A stretch of DNA of 52,030 nucleotides from Clostridia bacterium (GTDB taxonomy: Bacteria > Bacillota > Clostridia > TANB77 > CAG-508). The stretch spans positions 1-52,030 of the forward strand of contig JAFUWA010000001.1 in NCBI GenBank assembly GCA_017477355.1, written 5' to 3'. Of this stretch, positions 30,556 to 41,678 are shown piece after piece (the stretch's first letter is position 1; each line of letters starts with the position of its first letter). The translations under genes were made by a program, and so were the position numbers. The notes beneath the pieces were generated by a model that made no database searches, was not told where the DNA came from, and worked only from the letters and a program-made list of their open reading frames with translations.

Positions 30556-30683
30556 AAAATTTCCTTTCCATTCTATTAAAAATGTCATATATCAATTTTT
30601 AAGGTTCGATTTCGGACTAAAAAGAATTCAAAAATTTCTCACTTAAAAATCATATATGACATTTTATATAATTTCTCTTAAAT

Positions 30684-31973
<1,290 letters not shown>

Positions 31974-32040
31974 TTAATATTTCAAACTATCATTATTATA
32001 TATTAAGTGTCAAAAAAGTCAATACACATAACAAAAAAAC

Positions 32041-33078
32041 TCAAAAGATATATAAATTTTTGATGGAACCTTTTCCATTTTTTGAAGTTACTTCTAAAAT
32101 ACTTCCAGTTACAATCGGAATTTGTGGAGCTAAATGTCCAATATCTGCATCTAATATAATTGGAATATCTAAATCACTAATCGAATCATAAACAGCCTCT
32201 TCAAAAGAAATTTCATAATCTTCTCTTATCATTAATGGTCTTCCAAAAACAATTCCTTTGCAATGTTCAAAAAGCCCCATATTTTTCATTCTCCAAAGAG
32301 TTCTATAAACCTCTGGTGTATTTCCTTCATATTCTTCTAAAATCCAAATAATTCCATCTTCTTTATATTTTTCACAGTATTCTTTTAATTTGTCAAAATT
32401 ACTACCTATAATTACTTCTCGAATCAAATCAATGCATCCACCAATTGCTCTTCCTTGAAAATGGATCTCTTCCTCCTGCTTTAAATTTTTCCAACTAACC
32501 TTCTCCACCAAATTATATTCATAATATGGATCTATTTCTTCTGTCTCTTCTCCGTCTTTATCAACTTTTTCACATTTTTCATAAGACTCTTGCACAAATT
32601 CTTCTTTCTGCATTAATCGAATTGCATTTAATAAACTTGGATGTAAATTTTTCATTCCATAAGATTTAAATGTTGGGCCATAAATAGAAGCAATATCTGC
32701 CAAAATATTAAAAGTCAATGTTAAATTAGTACAATCCGAATATCCTTGAATCCATTTTGGAGGCAATTTTGAAATCTCATCAAAATCTAATTTTTCTAAC
32801 ATCTCACAAGCAAAATCTCCACCTCCCAAGAAAATAATCGCTTTCACCTCAGGATTACGATATAGTTCCATAAACTCCTTTACTCTTTGTTCTGCATAAC
32901 TACTTCTTCCTTTAAAATTTGTTAAACAATTTGGAGTTGTTTTCACATGATACCCTAATTGTTCTAAATTTTTAATAGCATTTTCAAAGCGCAATATCTC
33001 AATTTCGTCTCTCATTCCACAAGATGGAGCTGTTACTCCTATCGTATCTCCAACTTTCAATTTTTCTGGATATTTCAT
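32041..33078 (-). CDS. Peptidase S66 / LD-carboxypeptidase family protein (MccF-like)
   Basis: 345 residues. Serine peptidases of this family act on muropeptide tetrapeptides (LdcA) or on peptide-nucleotide antibiotics (MccF). Seen: GVTAPSCG near the start, FLGGGDFA, nucleophile Ser114 in IQGYSDCTNLTL, catalytic Glu region WILEEYEGNTPEV, and His in DADIGHLAPQIPIV. The FKSYGMKNLHPS loop between nucleophile and Glu is more MccF-like than LdcA-like. Which role applies cannot be settled here. Confidence 0.88.
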   Translation of the reverse strand: MKYPEKLKVGDTIGVTAPSCGMRDEIEILRFENAIKNLEQLGYHVKTTPNCLTNFKGRSSYAEQRVKEFMELYRNPEVKAIIFLGGGDFACEMLEKLDFDEISKLPPKWIQGYSDCTNLTLTFNILADIASIYGPTFKSYGMKNLHPSLLNAIRLMQKEEFVQESYEKCEKVDKDGEETEEIDPYYEYNLVEKVSWKNLKQEEEIHFQGRAIGGCIDLIREVIIGSNFDKLKEYCEKYKEDGIIWILEEYEGNTPEVYRTLWRMKNMGLFEHCKGIVFGRPLMIREDYEISFEEAVYDSISDLDIPIILDADIGHLAPQIPIVTGSILEVTSKNGKGSIKNLYIF

Positions 33079-33137
33079 TTTTTTCTCCTTTTTAATCCTC
33101 TAATATTTGCAATTTATTTTCGTTCTCATTATATACA

Positions 33138-33167
33138 AAAAGAAGCGCTCTGTAAAGCGCTTCTTTT
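33138..33167 (-). terminator. Intrinsic terminator after tsf
   Basis: Perfect 12-base stem AAAAGAAGCGCT / AGCGCTTCTTTT with six-base loop. Confidence 0.92.
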
Positions 33168-33182
33168 ATTTTAAACAATATC

Positions 33183-34058
33183 TTATTGTAATTGTTTCAT
33201 AACTTCTTCAGCAAAGTTCTCTTCTTTCTTCTCGATTCCTTCACCTTTTTCAAATCTTACAAATCTAGTTACTTCAGCATTGTTAGCTTTTAACATATCA
33301 GAAACTTTTTGATTTCCATCTTTAACAAATGGTTGATCAACTAAACAAATTTCTGCATAGAATTTTCCGATTCTTCCTTGTACCATTTTTTCAGCTATTT
33401 CAGCAGGTTTTCCTTCATTCATAGCTTGTGCTTTTAAGATTTCCATCTCTTTAGCAACTCTTTCTTCAGGTACTTCGTTATCTCTTACAAATTCAGGTCT
33501 TGCTGCTGCAATTTGCATACAAACATCTTTTGCAACAACTGAATCACCTTTAGCCATATCAACTAAAACAGCGATTTTTCCATCTCCATGAATATAGCTT
33601 TCGATTAATCCTTCTGTTTCAAATCTATCAAATCTTCTGATTGTCATATTTTCTCCAATTGTATAGATTTTATCTTTTAATACTTCATCAACAGTTTTAT
33701 CTGTATCTAAATATTTTGTAGCAAGTAATCCTTCAACATTTACTGGATTATTATCAGCTACTATTTTAGCTACATCATTAACAAATGTTCTGAATTCTTC
33801 ATTTTTAGCAACGAAATCAGTCTCAGCATTTACTTCAACAATTGCTCCAACTTTCTTGTCAGCTGATACACAAGTAGCTACTAAACCTTCAGCAGCAATT
33901 CTTCCAGCTTTCTTTCCAGCCTTAGCAATTCCTCTTTCTCTTAAAAGTTCTGCAGCTTTTTCCATATCTCCATCAGCTTCAGTTAAAACTTTTTTGCAAT
34001 CCATCATTCCTGCACCAGTTTTATCTCTTAACTCTTTTACCATACTTGCAGTAATCAT
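33183..34058 (-). CDS. tsf: Elongation factor Ts
   Basis: Guanine-nucleotide exchange factor for EF-Tu. 291 residues. UBA-like N-terminal domain with KTGAGMMDCKKVLTEADGD (13-31), the conserved TDFVAKNEEF (about 80-89), and a core ending VTRFVRFEKGEG. The short acidic tail EEKKEENFAEEVMKQLQ is a little longer than usual. Follows rpsB by 58 bases, the standard order. Intact. Confidence 0.97.
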   Translation of the reverse strand: MITASMVKELRDKTGAGMMDCKKVLTEADGDMEKAAELLRERGIAKAGKKAGRIAAEGLVATCVSADKKVGAIVEVNAETDFVAKNEEFRTFVNDVAKIVADNNPVNVEGLLATKYLDTDKTVDEVLKDKIYTIGENMTIRRFDRFETEGLIESYIHGDGKIAVLVDMAKGDSVVAKDVCMQIAAARPEFVRDNEVPEERVAKEMEILKAQAMNEGKPAEIAEKMVQGRIGKFYAEICLVDQPFVKDGNQKVSDMLKANNAEVTRFVRFEKGEGIEKKEENFAEEVMKQLQ

Positions 34059-34116
34059 TTTACTATACCTCCTATCGTTTTATATAAAATTAATTAATTG
34101 TATATAAAACTTAAAA

Positions 34117-34914
34117 TTATTCTTCTTCAGAATTTTCTTCTTCCTCAGCTACAACTTCTTCCATTGATTCTGGTTCTGTAGCTTCTGCTTCAACTTCCAT
34201 TTCTTCTTCAGATGTAGTAACTTCAGCATCTTCACCTTGTCTTCCTTCGATAACTGCATTTGCGATGCAATCAGCAATTAATTTAACAGCACGAATAGCA
34301 TCATCATTTCCAGGAATAGCATAATCTACTTCTTCTGGATTGCAGTTAGTATCTACTAAACCAACTACTGGAATTCCTAATTTATGTGCTTCAAGAACTG
34401 CAATATGCTCTTTCTTAGGATCTACTACAAACATAACTCCTGGAATTTCTTTCATATCTTTAATTCCACCAAGATTTTTTTGTAATTTTTCCATTTCTTT
34501 CTTTAAAAGAATTACTTCTTTTTTAGGTAATACTTCGAAAGTTCCATCTTCTTGCATTCTTTCTAAGTCTTCTAATCTTTTAATTCTTCCTTGAATTGTA
34601 TTAAAGTTAGTTAACATACCACCTAACCATCTTTGGTCAACATAGTACATACCACATTTTTCAGCAGCTTCTTTAATACATTCTTGAGCTTGTTTTTTAG
34701 TTCCTACAAAAAGAACTGTTTTTCCCTCTTCTGCTTTCTCTCTTACGAAGTTATATGCTTCGTCTAATTTTTTTGATGTTTTTTGTAAATCGATAATGTG
34801 GATACCATTTCTAGCTTGGAAAATGTATTCAGCCATTTTTGGATCCCATCTTCTAGTTTGATGTCCAAAATGAACACCAGCTTCTAGTAATTGTTTCATT
34901 GCAACTACTGCCAT
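34117..34914 (-). CDS. rpsB: 30S ribosomal protein S2
   Basis: 265 residues. [22 protein letters not shown] at the N-terminus, [39 protein letters not shown], then an acidic Glu-rich tail of about 35 residues that is common in Clostridia. AAGGAGGAATAAAA precedes the ATG. First gene of the rpsB-tsf operon. Confidence 0.98.
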   Translation of the reverse strand: MAVVAMKQLLEAGVHFGHQTRRWDPKMAEYIFQARNGIHIIDLQKTSKKLDEAYNFVREKAEEGKTVLFVGTKKQAQECIKEAAEKCGMYYVDQRWLGGMLTNFNTIQGRIKRLEDLERMQEDGTFEVLPKKEVILLKKEMEKLQKNLGGIKDMKEIPGVMFVVDPKKEHIAVLEAHKLGIPVVGLVDTNCNPEEVDYAIPGNDDAIRAVKLIADCIANAVIEGRQGEDAEVTTSEEEMEVEAEATEPESMEEVVAEEEENSEEE

Positions 34915-35022
34915 TTTTATTCCTCCTTGATTTTGTTTTTACCCTCTGTATATTGTTAAAACGCTTAAGACTACTATTTTTCAAGCACCAGCCTTAAACT
35001 AGATATACATGTGTAATAAAAT

Positions 35023-35052
35023 ATTGTTGCATTTCATAAATTTTGCAACAAT
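35023..35052. promoter_or_regulatory. Inverted repeat upstream of rpsB
   Basis: ATTGTTGCA-N12-TGCAACAAT, perfect nine-base arms, about 110 bases before rpsB. It could be an operator or an RNA hairpin; its half-site GTTGCA is shared with the palindrome at 16434. Confidence 0.4.
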
Positions 35053-35064
35053 AAGATTATACAA

Positions 35065-35104
35065 AAAAAAATCCTAAAAAGTCAACACTTTTTAGGATTT
35101 TTTT
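35065..35104 (-). terminator. Intrinsic terminator after the SPFH-associated membrane gene
   Basis: AATCCTAAAAAGT / ACTTTTTAGGATT stem with loop CAAC, extended by A and T runs on either side. Confidence 0.9.
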
Positions 35105-35117
35105 ATGTTTTTAATCT

Positions 35118-35831
35118 CTATTTCAACAATTTACATTTTTCATTTCTTTCTAAGAATTTTTCTTCAATTCTATCAACAATTGCCCCAATTTCTTCTATAG
35201 ATTTACCATCAGCAACTGCATCTTTTAATTCTTCTACTTTTGTAGAAATTGTTGCTTCCAAACCAGCTAATGTTTGGTTACTCATTGGATCACTAAATCT
35301 AGCAATCTCAGCAATTTTTTCTACTTTTTTCTTTAATTCTGGATCTTGTACCTTTCCAGCAACTAAACCTAAGTCAGCAGCAATAGATTTTACAAAATAT
35401 ACTTTTTCTTTTTGTTCTTTCTCTATTCCAGAAATAATATTTTTTCCCATGAATGAAGCAATCATAAAGAATGCGTATGCTGCATGTAATATAACTTGTA
35501 AAATAATTTGTAATGTGACAGCATTATCATTTAAAATCATACATAATAATCCTAAAACTAGTGCTGCTCCAAAATAACATAATGTTACAAAGTGTACTGA
35601 AAATCCATCTAAAATTGATTTTACTTCTTTTCCACTTTTTACCATCAAATATGGCATTGCTGTCGTAACTCCCGTTGCAATTAATCCAAATACCCATCCA
35701 ATCCAAAATCCAGTTTCTTTATCATCTCCCCAAATAATGAAAGTAATGACAGTATAAACGATGAAAATAATTACTGGTATCAAAGATGAAAGTATTTTGT
35801 TACTACTTACTTTTTTTCCGTTTTCGCTCAT
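35118..35831 (-). CDS. Hypothetical four-helix membrane protein next to an SPFH protein
   Basis: 237 residues, not recognised. N-terminal cytoplasmic stretch, then four membrane helices (about 14-36, 42-62, 82-103, 108-130), then a cytoplasmic C-terminal half predicted to be helical (EKEQKEKVYFVKSI; DPELKKKVEKIAEIARFSDP; LEATISTKVEELKDAV). It lies 47 bases downstream of the SPFH/zinc-ribbon gene, so the two are probably cotranscribed; a partner role in a membrane microdomain is an inference. Confidence 0.75.
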   Translation of the reverse strand: MSENGKKVSSNKILSSLIPVIIFIVYTVITFIIWGDDKETGFWIGWVFGLIATGVTTAMPYLMVKSGKEVKSILDGFSVHFVTLCYFGAALVLGLLCMILNDNAVTLQIILQVILHAAYAFFMIASFMGKNIISGIEKEQKEKVYFVKSIAADLGLVAGKVQDPELKKKVEKIAEIARFSDPMSNQTLAGLEATISTKVEELKDAVADGKSIEEIGAIVDRIEEKFLERNEKCKLLK

Positions 35832-35878
35832 TTTCTTATCTCCTTTTTTATATTTAATTATTCGTAGACGCGCTTCGC

Positions 35879-37051
35879 TTATTCATCTTCGCGTTTTGTT
35901 CCACAATCTGGGCAGAATTTTTCATTATCTTTTAGAATTCTTCCACATTTTGAACATTTGTATCCTTCGTTTTCTTCTTCCACTTTATGTCCACAATTTG
36001 AACAGAATTTAGCTCCTTCTTCTAATTCTGTTCCACATTCTGGGCAGAATTTTTTTGCTGTATTTTGTGCATTTTGAGCTGCTCCAAATCCTAAGAATCC
36101 AGGATTTGTTCCAGGTTGCGTTGGATTTTGAAGGTTAATTCCACCAAGATTTCCTTGGTTTGCCATTCCATTTCCTAATCCTTGCATTCCTTGTTGCATC
36201 ATTGGTCTAGCTGTACTAGATAACATTTGTCCAAATGCAAATGCCATTGGCATTTGAGCCATCATACCAGTAGCAGTTCCAGCTCCATTTCCTTCATTAG
36301 ATACATATCTTTTTGCAATATCTGCCAATTGCTCGTCCATCCAGTTGTATCCAAGAATACCTTGTTCCATTCTCTTATTAAGTGCTTCTTGTACTCTAGC
36401 TTTCTCATCATCTGGAATATGTACTGTTGCTAAATAAAAGTTAGGAACTTCTACTCCATATTCATCCATTTCTTCATTTAGTTTTTCTTTAATTGCTTCA
36501 GAAATATCCTCTAAATGTTGGTTTACAACAACATAACTTACTTGTCCCATTAATTTAGAAAGATGTGCTTTTACTTTCATAATTACTTTCTCTCTAAAGT
36601 AATCTGAAATTTTAGCTGTATCAACTGAATTTTGTGTTCCGACAACTTTTACTAAGAATTTTCTAGAATCTTTGATTCTAACTTCCATAGAACCACTAGC
36701 ACCAACATTCAATTGAATAAAGAATTGTGGATCTAATACTTCAAACTTGCTTGTAGTTCCCCATTTTACATCAAGAGCTACTGCTTTATTTATAAAGTAA
36801 ACTTCACAATGAAATCTTGTTTTTCCATCAGTTGGTAAATTAATTAATTTTTTTAATAAAGGAATATTAGCTGTTTCTAGAGTATATCTACCAGGTCCAA
36901 ATAAATCTAGAGCTTGTCCATCTCTATAAAAAACTGCTTCTTGAGATTCATGAACAATTAATTGGGTTCCAGTATTAAAGTCTTCTTTATTACTTTTCCA
37001 AACTAAAGTCTTGTCATCTCCCTCAAATTTTAGAATATCAACTACTTCCAT
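35879..37051 (-). CDS. SPFH domain protein with C-terminal double zinc ribbon
   Basis: 390 residues. N-terminal SPFH (band 7-like) domain from about 20 to 235 (FEGDDKTLVWKSNKEDFNTG, QLIVHESQEAVFYRDG), of the subgroup often called virion-core-like YdjI in Firmicutes. Then a Gly/Met/Asn-rich linker, and two zinc ribbons with CxxC pairs: CPECG...CSNCG and CSKCG...CPDCG. The start at 37051 follows GGAGG; an ATG 16 codons upstream is disfavoured. Function of the subgroup is not established; membrane-associated scaffold is likely. Confidence 0.88.
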   Translation of the reverse strand: MEVVDILKFEGDDKTLVWKSNKEDFNTGTQLIVHESQEAVFYRDGQALDLFGPGRYTLETANIPLLKKLINLPTDGKTRFHCEVYFINKAVALDVKWGTTSKFEVLDPQFFIQLNVGASGSMEVRIKDSRKFLVKVVGTQNSVDTAKISDYFREKVIMKVKAHLSKLMGQVSYVVVNQHLEDISEAIKEKLNEEMDEYGVEVPNFYLATVHIPDDEKARVQEALNKRMEQGILGYNWMDEQLADIAKRYVSNEGNGAGTATGMMAQMPMAFAFGQMLSSTARPMMQQGMQGLGNGMANQGNLGGINLQNPTQPGTNPGFLGFGAAQNAQNTAKKFCPECGTELEEGAKFCSNCGHKVEEENEGYKCSKCGRILKDNEKFCPDCGTKREDE

Positions 37052-37118
37052 TAGTTTATCCTCCGTTTTTAATTTATTTTTACGATATAATATTATCATA
37101 TTTCTATTTTTTTGTCTA

Positions 37119-37189
37119 GAGGGAAAATGGGACGTATGACTTTTCCTCTAAAAGGTTTGAGGGAAAAGTCATACGTCCCATTTTCCCTC
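37119..37189. repeat. Diverged GGGACGT palindrome
   Basis: GAGGGAAAATGGGACGTATG (from 37119) pairs with CATACGTCCCATTTTCCCTC (to 37189); arms of about 30 bases with one base difference. Related to the palindrome at 13521 in the GGGACGTA core and the ACTTTTCC end. Confidence 0.85.
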
Positions 37190-37212
37190 CATTTTCCCTA
37201 TTTTCTCTAAAC

Positions 37213-37242
37213 AAAAACGGAACTGCCAAAATAGCAATTCCG
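37213..37242 (-). terminator. Intrinsic terminator after spoVG
   Basis: CGGAATTGC / GCAGTTCCG on the minus strand (one mismatch), loop TATTTTG, followed by TTTTTGTTT. Confidence 0.85.
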
Positions 37243-37263
37243 CCTAGATTTCAAATATAAAAA

Positions 37264-37548
37264 TTATTCAGCATCTGCTTCTGATACTTCTTCAGCATCT
37301 GGAGCATTATATGCTTCTAAAATAGCTTTTTCGATTTTTGCTCTAGTATCTTGATTGATTGGATGAGCGATATCTTTAAAAACTCCATTTGGATTTTTTC
37401 TACTTGGCATAGCCATGAATAATCCATTTTGGCTTTCGATAACTTTGATATCATGAACAACAAATTCATTATCAAAAGTTACAGAAGCAATAGCTTTCAT
37501 TTTTTTCTCTGAATTTACTTTTTTTAAACGTACATCTGTAATTTCCAT
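37264..37548 (-). CDS. spoVG: SpoVG, RNA-binding septation/sporulation regulator
   Basis: 94 residues. [36 protein letters not shown], and the family signature [11 protein letters not shown] followed by [17 protein letters not shown]. Small nucleic-acid-binding protein found across Firmicutes, with pleiotropic roles in sporulation and cell envelope control. The acidic tail EEVSEADAE is usual. Flanked by its own terminator. Confidence 0.96.
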   Translation of the reverse strand: MEITDVRLKKVNSEKKMKAIASVTFDNEFVVHDIKVIESQNGLFMAMPSRKNPNGVFKDIAHPINQDTRAKIEKAILEAYNAPDAEEVSEADAE

Positions 37549-37724
37549 TGTAATTTAGCACCTCTTTCTTCTTGTTTATACATATATTTTTAAACTTATT
37601 TTATATGTACAATTATATTATTCTCCAAAAAAACTTTTTTTCCCCTCTTATTTTTTAAATTTTTTTAGAAAATCTTGTAAGGAATCTTTCCTATACTTTT
37701 TTAGATAAAGTCCTTCCCAAGTGT

Positions 37725-39113
37725 TCAATTGTTCACAAGCATTGGTCCTATCGAAGTTACATTTCCTGCTCCTAAAGTAATAATGATATCTCTTGATTTT
37801 GCATTTTCACGAACATAATTCACAATATCTTCAAAGTTTGAAATACAAATTGCTTTTTTGCCGAGTTTTTCAATTTCTCTAACAACATCATTTGAAGAGA
37901 CTTCACCTGTATCGATTTCTCTTGCGGCATAAATATCTGTTAAAATAATGTGATCAAAATTGCTTAAAGCTTTTGCAAAGTCTTTTAAATGTTCTATCGT
38001 CCTACTAAATGTATGTGGTTGGAAAATAACCCAAGACTCATTATATTTTTTATTTTGCACAGCTTTTGCAGTTGCCTCAATCTCTGTTGGATGATGCGCA
38101 TAATCATCAAATACACTAATCTCATGAAAACTTCCTTTATACTCTAATCTTCTAGAAGCTCCTGTAAATTCCTTTAATGCTTTTTGAATTGCATTTTTAT
38201 CTACATGATAAAAATCACAAATTCCGATACATGCCAAGCTATTTAGAACATTGTGTCTTCCTGCAACAGAAAGTTTCAAATGAAGATAATCCTCTCCATT
38301 TTTCTGACAATCGAACTCTGCAAATCCATTATCATCAAACACAATATTTTTGGCTACAAAATCTGCTGATTGATTCTCAATTCCATAAGTAACAAATTTA
38401 GCTTTTGTATATTCTTTTAATTTTAAACAATTTTCGTCATCTGCATTTGTTACTAAAACTCCTTTTTCATCCACAATCCCCGCAAATGTATCAAATGCCT
38501 TTACTACATTTTCAAAAGTTTTATAATAATCTAAATGATCATTATCAATATTTAGTATAATTGCAGAATTAGGATTAAAATTCAAAAAATTTCCTTTATA
38601 TTCGCATGACTCCAAAATAAAATATTCTGATTTTCCAATTCTATAATTTCCATTAATTTCTTTTAAAACTGCTCCTACTTCAATAGAAGGATCTAAACCA
38701 GCCTCTACAAAACAACAAGCAAGCATAGACGTTGTTGTTGTTTTTCCATGTGTCCCACTTACACAAATAGCTTCCTGATATTTTCTTGTCATAAAGCCCA
38801 CAAATTTTCCTCTTCCTATTGTAGGAATATTATTAATTTTTGCTATTACCATCTCAGGGTCATCCTCTGGAATAGCTGCATTATAAATAATCAAATCTGC
38901 TAAACTTGCATTCTTTTCACTATGACCAATTGTCACTTCTATCCCATCGGCTACTAGATTTTCTGTTAAGTCAGAACCATGTAGGTCAGAACCTGTCACT
39001 GTATATCCCCAAGTTTTTAAAGTTTCAGCTATAGCAGACATACTAATTCCACCAATACCAATTAAGTGAATTCTGTTATATCCTTCCAAACTATTAATTT
39101 CTTCTAATTCCAT
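37725..39113 (-). CDS. murC: UDP-N-acetylmuramate--L-alanine ligase
   Basis: Adds L-Ala to UDP-MurNAc in peptidoglycan synthesis. 462 residues. GIGGISMSAIAE at 19-30, ATP loop GTHGKTTTT at 120-128, NIDNDHLDYY, GRHNVLNSLACIG, and DDYAHHPTEI. The ATG directly follows the stop of the upstream membrane gene (TAAATG), suggesting coupled translation. Intact; the C-terminus LGAGNVTSIGPMLV is typical. Confidence 0.96.
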   Translation of the reverse strand: MELEEINSLEGYNRIHLIGIGGISMSAIAETLKTWGYTVTGSDLHGSDLTENLVADGIEVTIGHSEKNASLADLIIYNAAIPEDDPEMVIAKINNIPTIGRGKFVGFMTRKYQEAICVSGTHGKTTTTSMLACCFVEAGLDPSIEVGAVLKEINGNYRIGKSEYFILESCEYKGNFLNFNPNSAIILNIDNDHLDYYKTFENVVKAFDTFAGIVDEKGVLVTNADDENCLKLKEYTKAKFVTYGIENQSADFVAKNIVFDDNGFAEFDCQKNGEDYLHLKLSVAGRHNVLNSLACIGICDFYHVDKNAIQKALKEFTGASRRLEYKGSFHEISVFDDYAHHPTEIEATAKAVQNKKYNESWVIFQPHTFSRTIEHLKDFAKALSNFDHIILTDIYAAREIDTGEVSSNDVVREIEKLGKKAICISNFEDIVNYVRENAKSRDIIITLGAGNVTSIGPMLVNN

Positions 39114-40596
39114 TTAAAACCCTTCTTTCTCATATAAAACATATAAATTGTCTTGATATATTACTTGATAATGACTATCTTCTGATAAACTTCTATTCAA
39201 ATTACTACTATTTTCTACTAAAACATGTGTTATTTGATACTTTTCAAATATTTCTTTATAATCTGAATTTCCATTTTCTACTAATAGCCAATCACTTAAA
39301 ACATTGCATCCTTTATTTTCTTGTTCTGTATACATTCCTGATCTACTATCCAAAAAAACTTTAATTCCGTTTAATTCTAAATAACTTCCCCAATTAAAAT
39401 GTGTCCAAATTCTCATATTCTCATAATCAGCATTTTTTAAAATCCATTCTGTTGCTTGTTTTGGATAATAAATATCATTCACATATTCTTTGACAAATTG
39501 ATAAATCAAATTTTTGATTGAAACAATGGCAATAAAACAAGTTGTAACAACTATCACAAACGTTGATTTTTCTATTATCCCCCAAAAAGTTTCAACTCTT
39601 TCTTCTCCTATGTAGGTATTCATGCAGGCAGTTAACATATTAGTAAAGTAAATTAAACCTATTAAATATAAGAAATATACATTTCTTCCAGCCATCATTG
39701 CAAAAAGTAAAAGTCCCAAGACAAATAAAATATCTTTTATTTTAAATTTAGTTTTCGTAAAACCAATCATTCCAATTACTAAAAATGTAATTGTTAATAA
39801 GTTCGTATCTTGTATTATATTAACTGGTTTTAATTCATTAATAAATGTTGCACTTACTCCATTCATACAATTAATCAAATTCGTATACGTACTTGCAAAT
39901 ATTGGTGTACAAAATCCAATTGGGACCGATAATACAAGTAGAATAATTAAATATTTTATATTTTGCAAATTAGAATTTTCAAACTTATGTAAATTTTCTA
40001 TATGAAATAATTTGCTTAAAATAAAATCTCCTAAATATGGCATTGCCAATAGAAAATATAAAAGATAAAGTGTATCATGAAATAAAACTAGTAGAAATGC
40101 TACCAATATTAAAAACCAGAAATATCTCTTCTTTCCTTGTTCTAACAATCCAATTAATCCATAGATTTCTAATTCAAAAATAAGAAAAGAAAATATTTGA
40201 TTTCTAGCAGCAAATACACTTCCAGCCAAATGCATTGCTATCATAGAAATCACAAATGATAGAATTAAGTTATTTTTCTCTTTTAATAAATTATGGAAAA
40301 ATACAGCTGCTATTGCTCCAGACATAATTAACACAAGCACATAAATTCCACCAAATCCCCAAACATGATATAATAAATACATCAATAAATTGCAAATCCA
40401 TCCGAGGATATGTAAATCTTAAATTTTCATGGAAAGACCAATGATCTAACCCATCTATTACATGTGTTTTAGCAATACGTTCTCCAATTGGAATATAAAA
40501 AAACGTATCATTTTGCATTGTTTTATTCACTAAACTTACCGTATAAAATACTAATGTAATTAATAAAATTAAATAAACCCATTTCTTTTTTTTCAT
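39114..40596 (-). CDS. Polytopic membrane glycosyltransferase-like protein, read through a CGG +1 site
   Basis: 493 residues after restoration, with about ten membrane helices and an extracytoplasmic C-terminal domain (MRIWTHFNWGSYLELNG, KVFLDSRSGMYTEQENKG). Organisation resembles GT-C type membrane proteins of Firmicutes. The first 64 codons end DHWSFHENLRFTYP; then CCT-CGG-A. Skipping C gives TYPGWICNLLMYLLYHVWGF, which runs smoothly into the next helix. In related enzymes this position is a YP-x-W motif in the first loop, so the joined form is the natural one. Coupled to murC by TAAATG. Substrate unknown. Confidence 0.88.
40402..40404 (-). other. CGG recoding site in membrane glycosyltransferase-like gene
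   Basis: CCT-CGG-ATG becomes CCT-GGA-TGG (Pro-Gly-Trp) after skipping C. Confidence 0.84.
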
Positions 40597-40609
40597 TTTT
40601 TCCTACCAA

Positions 40610-41620
40610 TTATTTGTAAATGATTGTTCTAAATCCAAGATTATCTGAAGTAAATTCAGCATCATTTGAAAATCGATCATTTAAAATACTCTCAAATTCT
40701 CCATTTCCTGGAATGCTCGTTCTATATATTTTTAAATTTCCTCTCATTTCAGAAGTCCATTCATTCATATCATCTGCTAAATCATAAATATTTTTTTGTG
40801 ATGTATTTCCTGAAATTCCTGAACTTTTTAATACATTTCTTAAGCTCATTTCCTCAAAAATAAATTTAACTGCTGTATCCATTGCATATCCATTAATTAA
40901 TTTTGAATGTATATCTGTATACATCATTTCAGCCTTTTCTTTTGCTTCCTCTCTATTAACATCTTTCCAAATCATAGTACCAAATTTACTAACTGGAATT
41001 TCTTCCTCTTTTCCAATTTCAAATCTAGAAATATAAAATCCACCATTTTCTAAACTACTCATTAAAAATTCTTCATAATCATCTTCTTCATAACAATTAG
41101 ACCAATTTGTATTATTCGTTTTAAACTTGGTTTTTTCTAAAATAGGAATTTTTTCTTCATTTGCTTCGTTAGTACAAGGAACCCACACAAATTGATTTTG
41201 CTTTTCATCTTCAATTACAAATCCTGTATTCCATTCTCCTTCTACATAGAAAAATCCATCTGGTACATATGGATTTTTGCAATTTTCCAAATTCACTTCT
41301 ACTGTTTTCATTATTTCTTGATACCTTTGATTTTGCGTCTCTGCAATTTTTTTATATTGTTCATACTCTTCTTCTTGTTTTGCAGTATTTTTAGTAATAA
41401 ATCCAACAATAATCTTTGATTTATTCAAAAGCTTAATACTATAAAAAATTAAAATAACTGTAATCAATATTAGAAAAAGATGATAAATTCTATATTTACT
41501 TTTTCCTATTTTATGATTTAATACGCCAAATGTTTCACTTCTTACTTTTTCATTTGTTATAAAAATAATCACTCCAAAAGAAATAGCAAAAGCTATTAAC
41601 ACAATTTTAATAGAACCCAT
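40610..41620 (-). CDS. Membrane protein with formylglycine-generating-enzyme-like (C-type-lectin fold) domain
   Basis: 336 residues. Two N-terminal membrane helices (about 4-22 and 43-62), then an extracytoplasmic domain with landmarks of the FGE/SUMF1 superfamily: VPDGFFYVEGEWNTGFVI, FVWVPC, ENGGFYISRFEIG, YDLADDMNEWTSEMRG and the C-terminal NLGFRTIIYK. The copper-ligand cysteines of true FGE are not apparent, so a structural or binding role is more likely than catalysis. The start at 41620 follows AAAAGGAG. It ends just before a membrane glycosyltransferase-like gene. Confidence 0.72.
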   Translation of the reverse strand: MGSIKIVLIAFAISFGVIIFITNEKVRSETFGVLNHKIGKSKYRIYHLFLILITVILIFYSIKLLNKSKIIVGFITKNTAKQEEEYEQYKKIAETQNQRYQEIMKTVEVNLENCKNPYVPDGFFYVEGEWNTGFVIEDEKQNQFVWVPCTNEANEEKIPILEKTKFKTNNTNWSNCYEEDDYEEFLMSSLENGGFYISRFEIGKEEEIPVSKFGTMIWKDVNREEAKEKAEMMYTDIHSKLINGYAMDTAVKFIFEEMSLRNVLKSSGISGNTSQKNIYDLADDMNEWTSEMRGNLKIYRTSIPGNGEFESILNDRFSNDAEFTSDNLGFRTIIYK

Positions 41621-41678
41621 ATCTTTCTCCTTTTGGAGCAATTATATAACTATATCTAATTTTTTGCAAGAACATTTA